64,000 bases of DNA from a virus. Below, in pieces: positions 1 to 9,381 of the stretch; within the stretch, counting starts at the first letter, position 1, and every line of letters begins with the position of its first letter. The notes under the pieces were generated by a model. The model was not told the origin of the DNA, did no database searches, and saw only the letters and a program-made list of their open reading frames with translations. The stretch lies in IMG/VR virus record IMGVR_UViG_3300035698_035366, positions 232,120 through 296,119 of that record; one strand, written 5' to 3'. The translations under genes were made by a program, and so were the position numbers.

Positions 1-1
1 T

Positions 2-1348
2 ACAATTGATGTAGAAAATGATGACACTGTTCTTGATATTGATCCAGATTTAACACACATTGATGTTTTGGAAGATGGTTTATATTTCATTGGGTATTCA
101 ATGGATGTTGATTCGGGATCTAATGCAACCACACTTTCTGTCCATCTTAGAGATGTTGGTATAACTCCTATTGTTGACATTCCGGGAACCGTTCGAACCT
201 ATGCTGACGCAGAACACGGAATACTTGCTGCCAGCTCATTCGTTTACCTTGATGCAGGAAGTCGGCTCGAGATTGAAGCAAAAAGAATTGGATCCAATAC
301 GCCCACCATAGTTAATCCAACCATGTATGCTATGAAGGTTGAAGGTGCTAAGGGTGATCAAGGTCCTGCAGGGTCTGGATCAAGTATTCTTGTTAAAGAT
401 GAAGGCACGAATGTTGTAAATACCCCACATGATGCATTAAACTTTGTTGGTCCCAGCGTTACAGTCACAGACGGTGGTAGTGGAGTTGCAACGGTTACGA
501 TTTCTGCAACCCCAGACCAGGACTTATTTAAAACGGTAGCTACCGATTCTGGTAGCTCGGTTGCAGATAATTCAACTGATACCTTGACTCTCAATGGCGG
601 ATCAGGAATTTCAACATCAGCTTCTGGTGATACAATTACGATAACAAACGATTCGCCGAATATTGTCCAAGATGTATTTAAGACCGTATCTAGTGACTCG
701 GGTAGCTCGGTTGCAGATAATTCAACTGATACTTTGACAATTACGGGTGGATCAGGAATTTCAACATCAGCTTCCGGTGATACAATTACCATCTCTAATA
801 CATCTCCAAATATTGTTCAAGATGTATTTAAGACAATTGTTGTAAGTGGGCAATCTAATGTTGTAGCAGAAAGTTCCGCTGATACCCTAACATTGGTTGC
901 TGGAACTAATATGACTATTACTACTGATGCTGGATCAGATACTGTTACGTTTGCAGCATCAGGCGGCGCCGCATATGGCGCGGGATTTGAAGAATCGTCA
1001 AGTGATTCGGAATCAAGCACTACATCATCATATAAACAAACGAAACTAAGCCATACAACCGCATCGTTAACAAGTGGACATAAATATAGAATTGGATATT
1101 CGTTTGAATGTAAAAACTCCAGTGATAGTGGCAAAGTTCTAGTTGATGTGGAAATTGATGGTACTGATATAGGCAATACCTATTATCAACCAGGCGAGGA
1201 TTGCTCAAATAACTATATTATGCAATCAGGTTTTTACTATTCCGATAGTTTGTCTGGTGCAGAAACTATTACAATAAAATTTAGTAACAGTGGTTATGGA
1301 ACAGCGTATATTAAGAAAGCTAGAATAGAAATTTGGAGAGTCTCATAA
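2..1348 (+). CDS. Tail fibre-like virion protein (5' end cut by window)
   Basis: The frame is open from base 2, so the gene starts upstream of the window. A short collagen-like stretch (GDQGPAG) lies about 120 residues in. It is followed by two almost identical ~50-residue repeats containing DSGSSVADNSTDTLT and a third, diverged copy starting DVFKT. The two close copies are also nearly identical in DNA (about 541-640 and 684-790). The C-terminal ~130 residues form a Ser/Gly-rich beta-type domain. Collagen-like spacers and glycine-rich beta repeats are typical of phage fibres. The exact fibre type and receptor cannot be told. Confidence 0.8.
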   Translation, partial: TIDVENDDTVLDIDPDLTHIDVLEDGLYFIGYSMDVDSGSNATTLSVHLRDVGITPIVDIPGTVRTYADAEHGILAASSFVYLDAGSRLEIEAKRIGSNTPTIVNPTMYAMKVEGAKGDQGPAGSGSSILVKDEGTNVVNTPHDALNFVGPSVTVTDGGSGVATVTISATPDQDLFKTVATDSGSSVADNSTDTLTLNGGSGISTSASGDTITITNDSPNIVQDVFKTVSSDSGSSVADNSTDTLTITGGSGISTSASGDTITISNTSPNIVQDVFKTIVVSGQSNVVAESSADTLTLVAGTNMTITTDAGSDTVTFAASGGAAYGAGFEESSSDSESSTTSSYKQTKLSHTTASLTSGHKYRIGYSFECKNSSDSGKVLVDVEIDGTDIGNTYYQPGEDCSNNYIMQSGFYYSDSLSGAETITIKFSNSGYGTAYIKKARIEIWRVS

Positions 1349-1369
1349 TATTATTGAGGATTATTAAAA

Positions 1370-2302
1370 ATGGCATTATATAACAAAAATAAAACTGGTT
1401 CAATTAAGACAAATCAGCTTCAAGTAGAAATTAACAATGATCTAACTATTGTTCCTTCTTGTACTTCTATATCAAGCAATGGGGATGATTTAATTATTGA
1501 ATTTGCTGATACTTTGACGGGTGCAGAGGAAACTCAGCTTGATACATTGGTTGAAAACCATGTACCAACCGCCGATTTGGTAAATGCTGCTATGTTCCCT
1601 ATATCAGATATTGATGGAATTAAATTAGCGGTTCATTCTTCCCCGAAACCTGATGTTCCCGGTGTAAAATCTATTGCAGTTTGGACTGGTGCTGGAGATG
1701 ATCCAATAACTGGCTCTATTGGAGGAGGTGAATTATTGGGTTTTGAGTGTACTCCAGGAACAGCACTGGTTGAAATTGATGTTAAGTTTTCACCAGTAAA
1801 CGGACGAATATGGATTCATGAAGGTTATTTGAAATTTGATAATGGTGGCGTTGGTGACTATATGGATTCATTGGTTATTTGCAATCCGACGCCATTGCAA
1901 ACATCAGTTAATTTGGATTTAGTTATTGACGGAGATTGGATTAAATATTCACTTAGTGGTCCAGGAACCGGAACTCATGGCTTCGCCGATCCTACTTTAA
2001 TTTCATTGGTGCCAAGACCCTTTTTAAAAGATGGTGATTGGGATTATGATGGGACAAATCTTACCCCTAATTTCGCAGGGGACGGAAATTCTAAAATTTC
2101 AGCTGTAGAGAAAGTTGTTAGCAAATTTCTAAATAAAATTCCTGTTAAGGGGACTTCATCGTTTTTCACAATGACTTCCGATGAAACTACTGAATTGCCT
2201 GCAAATTTCTTCCTTAGAATTCGTGCTCATAATGTATCAAATACGACATGGTCAGCAACGGCTATTATGGAAATTTATAGAGAAAAAACAGTCGACGATT
2301 AA
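1370..2302 (+). CDS. Probable virion structural protein, unknown
   Basis: A 310-residue protein that starts 21 bases after the fibre gene with GAGG ahead of the ATG. It is hydrophilic, glycine- and aspartate-rich and predicted beta-rich (for example GSIGGGELLGFECTPG), with no signal peptide or membrane segment. Its place directly behind the fibre gene on the same strand suggests a fibre partner or tail protein. I do not recognise a family. Confidence 0.7.
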   Translation: MALYNKNKTGSIKTNQLQVEINNDLTIVPSCTSISSNGDDLIIEFADTLTGAEETQLDTLVENHVPTADLVNAAMFPISDIDGIKLAVHSSPKPDVPGVKSIAVWTGAGDDPITGSIGGGELLGFECTPGTALVEIDVKFSPVNGRIWIHEGYLKFDNGGVGDYMDSLVICNPTPLQTSVNLDLVIDGDWIKYSLSGPGTGTHGFADPTLISLVPRPFLKDGDWDYDGTNLTPNFAGDGNSKISAVEKVVSKFLNKIPVKGTSSFFTMTSDETTELPANFFLRIRAHNVSNTTWSATAIMEIYREKTVDD

Positions 2303-2379
2303 AATTATTAAGAATATTGATATTCCTTCTATTATTTGTTATATTAAATTATAATATCATAATAAAAGGGTTATAATTT

Positions 2380-3312
2380 ATGGATAATCAATGCAGGACT
2401 ACGGAAGAATTATATGATGAATGTAATCGGATCGTTAAGGAATCTGAACATGTATCAATCACACCATCCAAATATGTAAATTTTGATCATGCGTTTGTGG
2501 AGAACCCAGAGCCAGTTTCAATGGTGTGGTACCTAAGTGAAGATACAGATGATCACCAACAGGCGTTTGGTGAATTTATAGTTTCTTCCGCCTTTAATGG
2601 TGGTTACTGGTATGATACAGATCCCGTAACACAATGGGAAGTAAATGGTTCCGGTAGCATGGCTATGGAAAAATGGATACGTGAGGAATTATTCAATAAC
2701 GGCCTTCATCCATATCATTGCCAAGACCGTCAAAAAGTTATAAAGAAGCTTTATCCAAGTCTTGATTTGCAGCCAAATGCAGCACATCGAAAAAGAATTA
2801 TATCTGAACTTGCGTTTAATAACCGTCGATTTGCAGAACCCATTATGCGTCAAAGACACACAAATCGAGAAGAATACACTTTCAATTGGCTCGATGTTTC
2901 ATTTTTAGCAGATTGCTTACCTGAATCATTTGGTGGAGATCCGTATTTGAAAAAGGCTTGTTTAGTATATCTCATATTTACGGGTTGGCTTCGATCAAAG
3001 GGTATTAAAGTTACTGCTGATTTCCCAATCCCAACCGATTATCAAATGCCACGAATTTTCCAATATGAAGGAGCAATTGATATTACAGTAGCTTTTGAAA
3101 ACGAATTGAATGCCGGGAAGCTTGTTGATGTAACATCACCAGAAGTAATGGCTTTTAGAGCAGCGGGAATTGTTGTCGCACATGAACTTGCTGAACGTTA
3201 TGGTCTCGATGATTACCAGATTGATAATGTACTGTTTAGTCTGTATCGCAAAGACGAAAACTTCATAAAAAACTCTGTAAAACCAATGCGTTGCATGAGC
3301 ATGTGGTTCTAA
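2380..3312 (+). CDS. Queuosine-salvage-like protein (DUF2419/Qng1-like)
   Basis: 310 residues. The second half resembles the queuosine salvage glycosylase family (DUF2419, human QNG1), which releases queuine from queuosine nucleosides: a helical segment with LPESFGGDPYLKKA, the motif TDYQMPRI where the family has FADYxxPQV, then an acidic-to-arginine helix (SPEVMAFRAAG) and a C-terminal PMRCMSMWF matching the family's FHRIRCIYY-type ending. The N-terminal half is less obvious. The window encodes G34 tRNAs (Asn, Asp, His, Tyr), which are the natural substrates of Q modification. The assignment comes from motif memory only; an unrelated helical enzyme is possible. Confidence 0.5.
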   Translation: MDNQCRTTEELYDECNRIVKESEHVSITPSKYVNFDHAFVENPEPVSMVWYLSEDTDDHQQAFGEFIVSSAFNGGYWYDTDPVTQWEVNGSGSMAMEKWIREELFNNGLHPYHCQDRQKVIKKLYPSLDLQPNAAHRKRIISELAFNNRRFAEPIMRQRHTNREEYTFNWLDVSFLADCLPESFGGDPYLKKACLVYLIFTGWLRSKGIKVTADFPIPTDYQMPRIFQYEGAIDITVAFENELNAGKLVDVTSPEVMAFRAAGIVVAHELAERYGLDDYQIDNVLFSLYRKDENFIKNSVKPMRCMSMWF

Positions 3313-3313
3313 C

Positions 3314-3559
3314 ATGCATATTGACACCCTAATACAAGAATATGTTGTAATTCGCGATAAAATGCGAAAAGCGCAGGAAATTGAGCAGGATTTGCGTTCC
3401 AAATGGTTTAATGAAGATGATTATCTAACAAACAAAGCCATTATGAAAATACGCAAGTCATGGTTGAGCCAACTTGATATTGTTAGTAATTTGTCTCAAA
3501 AAGCTAACAAGGCCAAGCGTTTGATTACTGAAGAGCTTGACAATCTCCCCAGTTCATAG
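3314..3559 (+). CDS. Small coiled-coil protein, unknown
   Basis: 81 residues, highly charged and helical (RDKMRKAQEIEQDLRSKW; LSQKANKAKRLITEELD). It starts one base after the stop of the Q-salvage-like gene, so it is likely translationally coupled. No catalytic motif is visible. It ends with TAG, which shows that TAG is a normal stop here. Confidence 0.65.
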   Translation: MHIDTLIQEYVVIRDKMRKAQEIEQDLRSKWFNEDDYLTNKAIMKIRKSWLSQLDIVSNLSQKANKAKRLITEELDNLPSS

Positions 3560-3570
3560 TATAATAAGCT

Positions 3571-4017
3571 ATGACAAACATTACAACAAACCGCCGCGCG
3601 AAATTTGACTACGAACTGGAACAATCCTACGAAGCGGGGATTGAGCTCGTTGGTTCAGAAGTTAAGACTCTTCGAACTCGTGGAGCCAGCATTGTCGAAT
3701 CATATGTAGAGGTCAAAGACGACGAATGTTGGTTAATTAATGCTAACATTGAACCATATGAACCAGCTAGGATTAATCATGAGCCAAAGCGTCGCCGGAA
3801 GCTTTTGTTGCACCGGCGTGAAATCGACCAGATGACAGTGAAAGTTCAACAGCGTGGATATACTATTGTCCCAGTAAAAATGTATTTTAATTCCAGAGGC
3901 CGAGTGAAGATTGAAATTGCTATCGGCAAGGGGAAGCATACATATGATAAGAAAAGGGCTATTCGTGATCGTATAGTTGATCGAGAAACCCAACGAGAGA
4001 TGAAGAATTTAGGTTAA
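3571..4017 (+). CDS. smpB: SsrA-binding protein SmpB
   Basis: 148 residues, close to the bacterial SmpB length (about 155). SmpB binds tmRNA and brings it to stalled ribosomes for trans-translation. Landmarks are in order: NRRAKFDYELE at the N-terminus, GSEVKTLR, a YVEV strand, ANIEPYEPA, RRRKLLLHRREID, VPVKMYFNSRGRVKIEIAIG and the basic tail KGKHTYDKKRAIRDR. The gene lies in a tight run of + strand genes. I found no tmRNA in the window, so it may act on host tmRNA or on one encoded elsewhere in the phage. Identification is secure; host-type acquisition is inferred. Confidence 0.96.
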   Translation: MTNITTNRRAKFDYELEQSYEAGIELVGSEVKTLRTRGASIVESYVEVKDDECWLINANIEPYEPARINHEPKRRRKLLLHRREIDQMTVKVQQRGYTIVPVKMYFNSRGRVKIEIAIGKGKHTYDKKRAIRDRIVDRETQREMKNLG

Positions 4018-4029
4018 CAGGCATATAAA

Positions 4030-4533
4030 ATGACTTTGATTTATTGTGATCCTGTAGAACTTATTAGACACCAAACAATACTCAAGCTATCGTCGGATAA
4101 CCCGATCCGAACATATGAGATCGAGAACGAATTCGTATTCTTACCATTTGCTCCATGTTTATATAACCGCCGAAAGAGGCGACAAGAGCAATATCGTGGT
4201 ATTATTGGTATGTGTCGAATCGATGTTAATGCATTTAATCAATTGCAAGAAGATTACACCGAAGAATTGGAGGGCTTACCGGATTGGAAGCACTGCGCCG
4301 CGACCCAAAAAAATGCTCTTGAATATGTATGGTACATAAATGGTCCAGTTGATTTCGATACTGATTTGGTCGATATTGAGGCAGATGATTATATAGCATT
4401 AAGAAACAATCTAAGAACTAATTGTCGTCAAAATTGGCGAGTTGCTAATCCTAATAAAATTTTCAGACGTAAGACCATTAATATCATGATGCGTCAATTC
4501 TTGATGACCCATTTGTCGGCGAGTGATTTTTAA
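4030..4533 (+). CDS. Unknown protein
   Basis: 167 residues, 12 bases downstream of smpB on the same strand. Basic patches (NRRKRRQEQYRG, NKIFRRKTIN) and aromatic residues are visible; there is no signal peptide, membrane segment or familiar motif. Confidence 0.65.
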   Translation: MTLIYCDPVELIRHQTILKLSSDNPIRTYEIENEFVFLPFAPCLYNRRKRRQEQYRGIIGMCRIDVNAFNQLQEDYTEELEGLPDWKHCAATQKNALEYVWYINGPVDFDTDLVDIEADDYIALRNNLRTNCRQNWRVANPNKIFRRKTINIMMRQFLMTHLSASDF

Positions 4534-4545
4534 CTAAATACTTAT

Positions 4546-4959
4546 ATGGTACAAGAAAATCAATTTTTAGAAACTACTGGCGAGCGTGAAATTTTACATG
4601 ATACTGTTCACGCAATCGAATTTGAATTACGGTCTGAAAAGGCTATAATTATTCGAGCAGCAATTACAACCGATGAAGAGGCTCAAGCTTATTCATTGAG
4701 GATGTGGATTTCTCGACAACCATTCTCTACATCTATTCCTGACGTTTATTCAAGCGTTAATATTATTGGTGTTTATCATGTACCTACGATCCTCCCGATC
4801 AAAGCAAAAGACGCTAAAATGTCGGTTGAAGGATATCATATTATCGAGCCAGCCGGAACGCTTTATGTAAACTTGCATAATCGCTCTGGGGCGAATGGAG
4901 CGTATGTTATTGATATCACTGAATTAGATAAGGACATATGTTTTAATCCTGATGAATAG
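4546..4959 (+). CDS. Unknown beta-rich protein
   Basis: 137 residues starting at the ATG 12 bases after the previous stop. Alternating hydrophobic residues suggest a beta-sandwich (IIIRAAITTDEEAQAYSLRMW, TLYVNLHNRSGANGAYVIDI). It could be a small virion decoration or tail protein, but nothing specific is recognised. It ends with TAG. Confidence 0.65.
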   Translation: MVQENQFLETTGEREILHDTVHAIEFELRSEKAIIIRAAITTDEEAQAYSLRMWISRQPFSTSIPDVYSSVNIIGVYHVPTILPIKAKDAKMSVEGYHIIEPAGTLYVNLHNRSGANGAYVIDITELDKDICFNPDE

Positions 4960-4997
4960 CAACTAAATACTATAGTTAATAACATCAGGAGAAAGTT

Positions 4998-5261
4998 GTG
5001 GAAGCGATCGAAACACTAATAAATTTAATACTGGCCGGCGGACCACAAGCAGTAGCAGCAATTTTGATTTTAGTAGTATTTTTCTGCATCTATACTATTA
5101 GATCTCTAAATGCAAGAATAAAAGAAAAAGATATACTTTTGAAGAATCGGGAAGAGAGAAATGAGCAATTAATGGAGCGTTATCATGATGCTACTTTAAC
5201 AGTAGTTGGGGCATTGAATAATGTCGAGAAAGCTATTGTAGAAATTAAGGCGAAACTATAA
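4998..5261 (+). CDS. Small membrane protein with coiled coil
   Basis: 87 residues from a GTG start 6 bases after GGAG. One transmembrane helix (AVAAILILVVFFCIYTI, residues ~17-35) is followed by a basic, heptad-rich helix (ARIKEKDILLKNREERNEQL). The topology would suit a holin- or spanin-like role or a membrane anchor, but there is no family match. Confidence 0.6.
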   Translation: MEAIETLINLILAGGPQAVAAILILVVFFCIYTIRSLNARIKEKDILLKNREERNEQLMERYHDATLTVVGALNNVEKAIVEIKAKL

Positions 5262-5279
5262 CAACTGGAGCAAATTGAA

Positions 5280-6221
5280 GTGGATTGGTTAAACTACCTG
5301 TACCATAAAAATCCCGATTTAGCGAAGAAAGAAATACTTCAAGTTAAGTCTGAAGAGAAATTTTTAGAACAAAGCTATAATCTTCTTGCGAATGCCGTAA
5401 AAAACACTTCAAACGCGGTCGATGATCTTATATCAGGTGATAATGATCCATTATTTAAAACCAAGCGTAGAATTAATGCTATGGGACATTTAATACATGA
5501 TGTAATTGCGGTGACATCCAAAGATGGAACGATTGATACAATATCAAATAAATGCAATGCAATGTTTGGCCATGACGAAGAATATTACATTGGGGAAAAC
5601 ATCAGTGAACTTTTTGCTATTAGTGTTAGAGAACAACATTTTGGCTATTTTAATGGTGATATGCCATATGACCATGATACGAACCCAACCATTGAAACAA
5701 TTATGTGTCGTGGTGATCATTCAGAATTTTATGCTGAATTTACAATAGAAAAATTTGAGGAAGACGATGAATGTATGTTTATGATAATAATACGTGATAT
5801 CACTTCTAGAAAAGATGATGAAGGAAAACTTCAAGAAGCCAAAAGAAATGAAAACTTCCACCGAATGTTAGCAACCTGTCTAGATCACATTGACGATATG
5901 GTAATCCTGGTTAATGCGGAAAAAAACGCGGTATATGTTAATAAAGCATTCACTGATCATTATGGATTTTGCCTCGATGATATCGTTGGAAAAAGACCAC
6001 GGGATGTCATCGGAGAACTCCCAATTAATCCAGAATTATATGAAAATATATATAGTGATTATTTGGATAACGGCCTTATATGGACAGGGCAATTACCTAA
6101 TAAAACTAAAAATGGTAATGGTGTTATTGACGATATTAAAATTATTCCTATAATGGGTGATGATAACAAGCCACAATTTTATCTTTCCATCCATAAATTA
6201 GTGGTTGACAATTCTGTATAA
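5280..6221 (+). CDS. Two-PAS-domain protein without output domain
   Basis: 313 residues from a GTG start preceded by GGAG. After a helical N-terminus, PAS domain 1 (about residues 70-175) contains DVIAVTSKDGTIDTISNKC and ends in MIIIRDITSRK, the usual PAS/PAC boundary. PAS domain 2 (about 195-305) contains DDMVILVNAEKNAVYVNKAF, a YGFCLDDIVGK turn and a closing sheet (FYLSIHKL). No histidine kinase, GGDEF or HTH output follows. PAS domains sense ligands or mediate protein contacts, so it may rewire a host sensor or work with the preceding membrane protein. Function is inferred only. Confidence 0.75.
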   Translation: MDWLNYLYHKNPDLAKKEILQVKSEEKFLEQSYNLLANAVKNTSNAVDDLISGDNDPLFKTKRRINAMGHLIHDVIAVTSKDGTIDTISNKCNAMFGHDEEYYIGENISELFAISVREQHFGYFNGDMPYDHDTNPTIETIMCRGDHSEFYAEFTIEKFEEDDECMFMIIIRDITSRKDDEGKLQEAKRNENFHRMLATCLDHIDDMVILVNAEKNAVYVNKAFTDHYGFCLDDIVGKRPRDVIGELPINPELYENIYSDYLDNGLIWTGQLPNKTKNGNGVIDDIKIIPIMGDDNKPQFYLSIHKLVVDNSV

Positions 6222-6257
6222 TGTAATATAATATGCATGTAACTTAAAGGAAGCAAC

Positions 6258-8525
6258 ATGACTGTATATGCATATAAGACAGAATTCGAAGACGAACAAG
6301 TCCTTGCGATCGTTGCCGGCGATACAATTTCTGAAATGAATGGCTGGTGGAAAAAGAACGAATCCCGAGACGATGTTTATATTACTGATATTTTAATGGA
6401 TCATGTATCCGACGACGAACTGCGGAAGTTTAAACGACCCGTTGTCATGCTCAAGCTAAACGGCGCGACGCCTGAAAGTAAAGCAAGCGCCGAAAGTATT
6501 GAGCTAGTGCCTGGGCCCAATGCTGCAAAGTCATGTCAGGAGAATATGGTCGCCGAAGAAAATGATGTCGATGAGTATTCTGCTTCAACTGGTGACCGAC
6601 GAACTATTGGTGAAGTAACTGGTACTGCCCACGCTGATAAATGGGATAAGGCACCAACTGATGCAAAAACTATGAAGGCACCAGATGGCGTTACTGGTCA
6701 AGATGGGCAGGGCGGCACAGCCGGCAAGCTAAAGAAGACCGAAGAGCAGATTGAAGAAGAGCGTGGAAAAATCGTCGAACGCAAAACAAACAAAATCCTT
6801 ATTGCTGTACGAGAAGGTCGGTGTTCAACGCACGCTGTTCACACTCTTGCAGATGAAATGCTCGGCGAAGAAAAGATTTCCGAAATCGTTGCAAACTCAA
6901 TCAGGTCTTCAATTCCCAAGCTAAATGATGCAAAGAAGGAAGTTAAGCGCGTTGCACTTGCGGAAATGCGCGGATATATTGAAGAACTAAATTCCGCCAT
7001 TATCAATCCAGCACAAGAAGTTGTTGATGCTGATCGTAACTCAATTGGTGTTATCCGCAACGAACAGGACGCCCACGGAAACATTAACATTACGGCCATC
7101 CATCGCTCATCTGAAGAGCGTGCCGAAGCACTTCGTCATATTACCGAAGCACGTGAGTCGGCCCGGAAACAGGACGAGAAGAATAAGGTTGCAGTCCAGA
7201 CCGCCGCAGCCAAAGTTGGCATGGATCCGATGAAGCCTGGCACTGCAACTTCGATTCTTCCTGATGGTCGTGTTGCTCAGGAGCATGGAACGGCCAAGGT
7301 TGTGAAGATTGTTGATGTCGATGGTCAAAATGCAAAACATTACAGCGTAACTGAGCAGGGCGAAATTACAGCCGAAGAGTATGAAGAGAAAGTTTCAAAG
7401 GCTGATGCGGTTATCCAGCGCGACCTAACTGACGGTGAAGAATTTGCCGATGCTGTTGATTCGTTGAAGGCCGCCGTTGACACGCTCGGAGAAGCTGTTG
7501 AGGATTTGAATGGTGCTATCACAGGACCAGTAAATATGGATGACATTGATTTAGTCGTCGAATGCACTGAGATTGCAGAACCAGAGACAGTTGTAGAGTC
7601 GGACCCCATAGAAAACCCCGAAAATTGGGTGTTCGCGGTTGCTGGTGATGTTGACTACGAAGAGCTTGTTATTATTTATCGGGAGGTTTGGGAAAAGACT
7701 GGTAAGACAGAACAGCCCAATGCCGCTGATGTTGATTGGCTAAACATCAACAATTATCGTTACAAGGGAAACGGTCGCTGGACATATTTGACAGGTTCAG
7801 TAACCGATGGCCGTAACCGCCTCATTAGTTATGGTTGTGAAGAACTTCCGGCTCTTACTAACGAACTTGATGAAAAATATGATTGGAAAGTTGGTAAGCG
7901 TGGTCAGCGTCTTTTCAAAGATGAAGAAAAGGCAAAGGATTATTACTTTGCCATTTGCCCGCCAGGGTTTCATGCGGAAGAAGAAACGATCTTTGGTCAC
8001 CGCACCTGGGTTGTCATGTTCCCACGCAAACGGTTTGATGATGGTGAAAATCCAGGCGAGCAGGAAGACTCAATCAGCGAAAAGACATTGAAAAAGTATG
8101 GTTGGGAAAGTCACGGGAACAATGTGTTCTCTGTTGAAACCCCCGCTGGTCAGGTTTCAGTTGGGCTTCTTGCACAGGATGCAAAAGAAAATGGTCAGTT
8201 GCTTTACCGTATGGGTCTCGACCCCAACACGGTACCATATGATTGGCCTTTCCATTACCGAGATTCTGGTACGCGAAAGAGTTCAAATGATTTCCGCCAG
8301 GAAGCGATTCGGATCCTAGAAATTGCCCGTAAGCAGGGAATTGTTCTAGAAGATGATAACGGAGTTGTCGAACACTCGGCTCCAGTTGGCGTCAACCAAG
8401 AAGTGGTTGGTGATGAGAGTGGTGATGATATCACCGAAGACGTTCTTAAAACACTTGGCACTTCACTAGATGAAGTCAACGCGAAGAAGAATAAGGACAA
8501 AGACAAAGAAGACGATAAAGAGTAG
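6258..8525 (+). CDS. Large acidic hydrophilic protein, unknown
   Basis: 755 residues, strongly acidic, with long helical segments (KKTEEQIEEERGKIVERKTN; AVDSLKAAVDTLGEAVEDLN) and a C-terminal tail made almost only of K/D/E. Codon choice is more GC-rich than in its neighbours, which in phages often goes with heavy expression. AAAGGAAG lies 7 bases before the ATG. It has no transmembrane or catalytic motif. It could be an internal virion or scaffold-like protein. Confidence 0.7.
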   Translation: MTVYAYKTEFEDEQVLAIVAGDTISEMNGWWKKNESRDDVYITDILMDHVSDDELRKFKRPVVMLKLNGATPESKASAESIELVPGPNAAKSCQENMVAEENDVDEYSASTGDRRTIGEVTGTAHADKWDKAPTDAKTMKAPDGVTGQDGQGGTAGKLKKTEEQIEEERGKIVERKTNKILIAVREGRCSTHAVHTLADEMLGEEKISEIVANSIRSSIPKLNDAKKEVKRVALAEMRGYIEELNSAIINPAQEVVDADRNSIGVIRNEQDAHGNINITAIHRSSEERAEALRHITEARESARKQDEKNKVAVQTAAAKVGMDPMKPGTATSILPDGRVAQEHGTAKVVKIVDVDGQNAKHYSVTEQGEITAEEYEEKVSKADAVIQRDLTDGEEFADAVDSLKAAVDTLGEAVEDLNGAITGPVNMDDIDLVVECTEIAEPETVVESDPIENPENWVFAVAGDVDYEELVIIYREVWEKTGKTEQPNAADVDWLNINNYRYKGNGRWTYLTGSVTDGRNRLISYGCEELPALTNELDEKYDWKVGKRGQRLFKDEEKAKDYYFAICPPGFHAEEETIFGHRTWVVMFPRKRFDDGENPGEQEDSISEKTLKKYGWESHGNNVFSVETPAGQVSVGLLAQDAKENGQLLYRMGLDPNTVPYDWPFHYRDSGTRKSSNDFRQEAIRILEIARKQGIVLEDDNGVVEHSAPVGVNQEVVGDESGDDITEDVLKTLGTSLDEVNAKKNKDKDKEDDKE

Positions 8526-8573
8526 ACATATTTTTTCAAGAGAATTGGGCGCCGTGTGCGTCCATTTCTTTGA

Positions 8574-9023
8574 TTACTTGATTAGTTTTTTATAAATTTT
8601 TAATAAATCCGTCTTTTTCTCTTTACCGGTTAATTCTTGCTCGTGTTCTTCAATGAGAATTTTTACCTGTTCGGTTTTATTTAATCGTCTAAATTTCTTC
8701 CAACGATCCGACATGAGACTTGGATGCTCATAAGTTGTATGCTCTTTTTTCAAGTAAACTAAAAGTTGCTCAACCCATTCAACATAATCAGTTCCTCGAC
8801 CAACATGACCAGATCGTTTGAATCGATAGAGCATTGTACCTTCGAGGAGGTTGCATTTTTGGCATAAAACTGAACGGATCATTCCTGTTTCGTGATCGTG
8901 ATCTACGTGTTGATTTGACCCGGATTCATCTCTTAAATCAAGTTTACAAATACCACATTTATAATCTTGTTTCTCTAATAATTCTTTTCGAACTGCTGGT
9001 AAATCTTTGTTTGTAAGCCTCAT
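8574..9023 (-). CDS. Endonuclease VII-type HNH nuclease
   Basis: 149 residues from the ATG at 9023. The core DYKCGICKLDL, then HVDHDHETGMIRSVLCQKCN, then YRFKRSG fits the T4 gp49 / recombination endonuclease VII family: two CxxC zinc pairs around the catalytic DHDH. In T4 this enzyme resolves branched DNA before packaging; related proteins also behave as free-standing endonucleases. The gene stands alone on the minus strand, convergent with the upstream gene and divergent from the next one, a placement that also suits a mobile nuclease. Confidence 0.9.
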   Translation of the reverse strand: MRLTNKDLPAVRKELLEKQDYKCGICKLDLRDESGSNQHVDHDHETGMIRSVLCQKCNLLEGTMLYRFKRSGHVGRGTDYVEWVEQLLVYLKKEHTTYEHPSLMSDRWKKFRRLNKTEQVKILIEEHEQELTGKEKKTDLLKIYKKLIK

Positions 9024-9039
9024 GCTACTATTTATAAGG

Positions 9040-9067
9040 TTGACAAAAGTGCGATCTGTGTTATAAT
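9040..9067 (+). promoter_or_regulatory. Sigma70-type promoter
   Basis: TTGACA (9040-9045), 16-bp spacer, TATAAT (9062-9067) preceded by TGT. It drives the winged-helix-like gene at 9097. Confidence 0.85.
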
Positions 9068-9096
9068 AATGACATAACGCAAACAGGAGATACAAA

Positions 9097-9375
9097 ATGA
9101 AAATTTCAGATCGTCATTTAGAAATCTTAAACTTTGTTGCTGCCAATCCCGATTGTTCCACTAACAAAGTGTATATTGGCACCAGCCCCATTTGTCAGAG
9201 TACTGGTCGAACAAGATCGATGGGAACGTCGGGGTGGACTATCCCGGATACTCTCAAACGCAAAGGTTTGATTACAATTAAAAAGATCATGCCCAAAAAT
9301 ACGTCTTATCACAACACTCATTTGGTTCGTTATTACTGGAACCTCACCAAAAAGGGTCGCAATGCAATTGCGTAA
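9097..9375 (+). CDS. Small winged-helix-like protein
   Basis: 92 residues. The pattern DRHLEILNFVAANPDCSTNKV, TLKRKGLITI and YYWNLTKKGRNAIA is that of a winged-helix DNA-binding domain (recognition helix followed by a beta wing with K-rich loop). AGGAG lies 7 bases before the ATG. It could be a phage transcriptional regulator of the adjacent minus-strand or downstream genes. Confidence 0.6.
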   Translation: MKISDRHLEILNFVAANPDCSTNKVYIGTSPICQSTGRTRSMGTSGWTIPDTLKRKGLITIKKIMPKNTSYHNTHLVRYYWNLTKKGRNAIA

Positions 9376-9381
9376 TTAAAA

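Noticed and set aside
358-1208. Long minus-strand open frames opposite the tail-fibre gene
   Set aside because: They mirror the repeat units of the + strand fibre gene and have no ribosome sites; they are shadows of a real gene.
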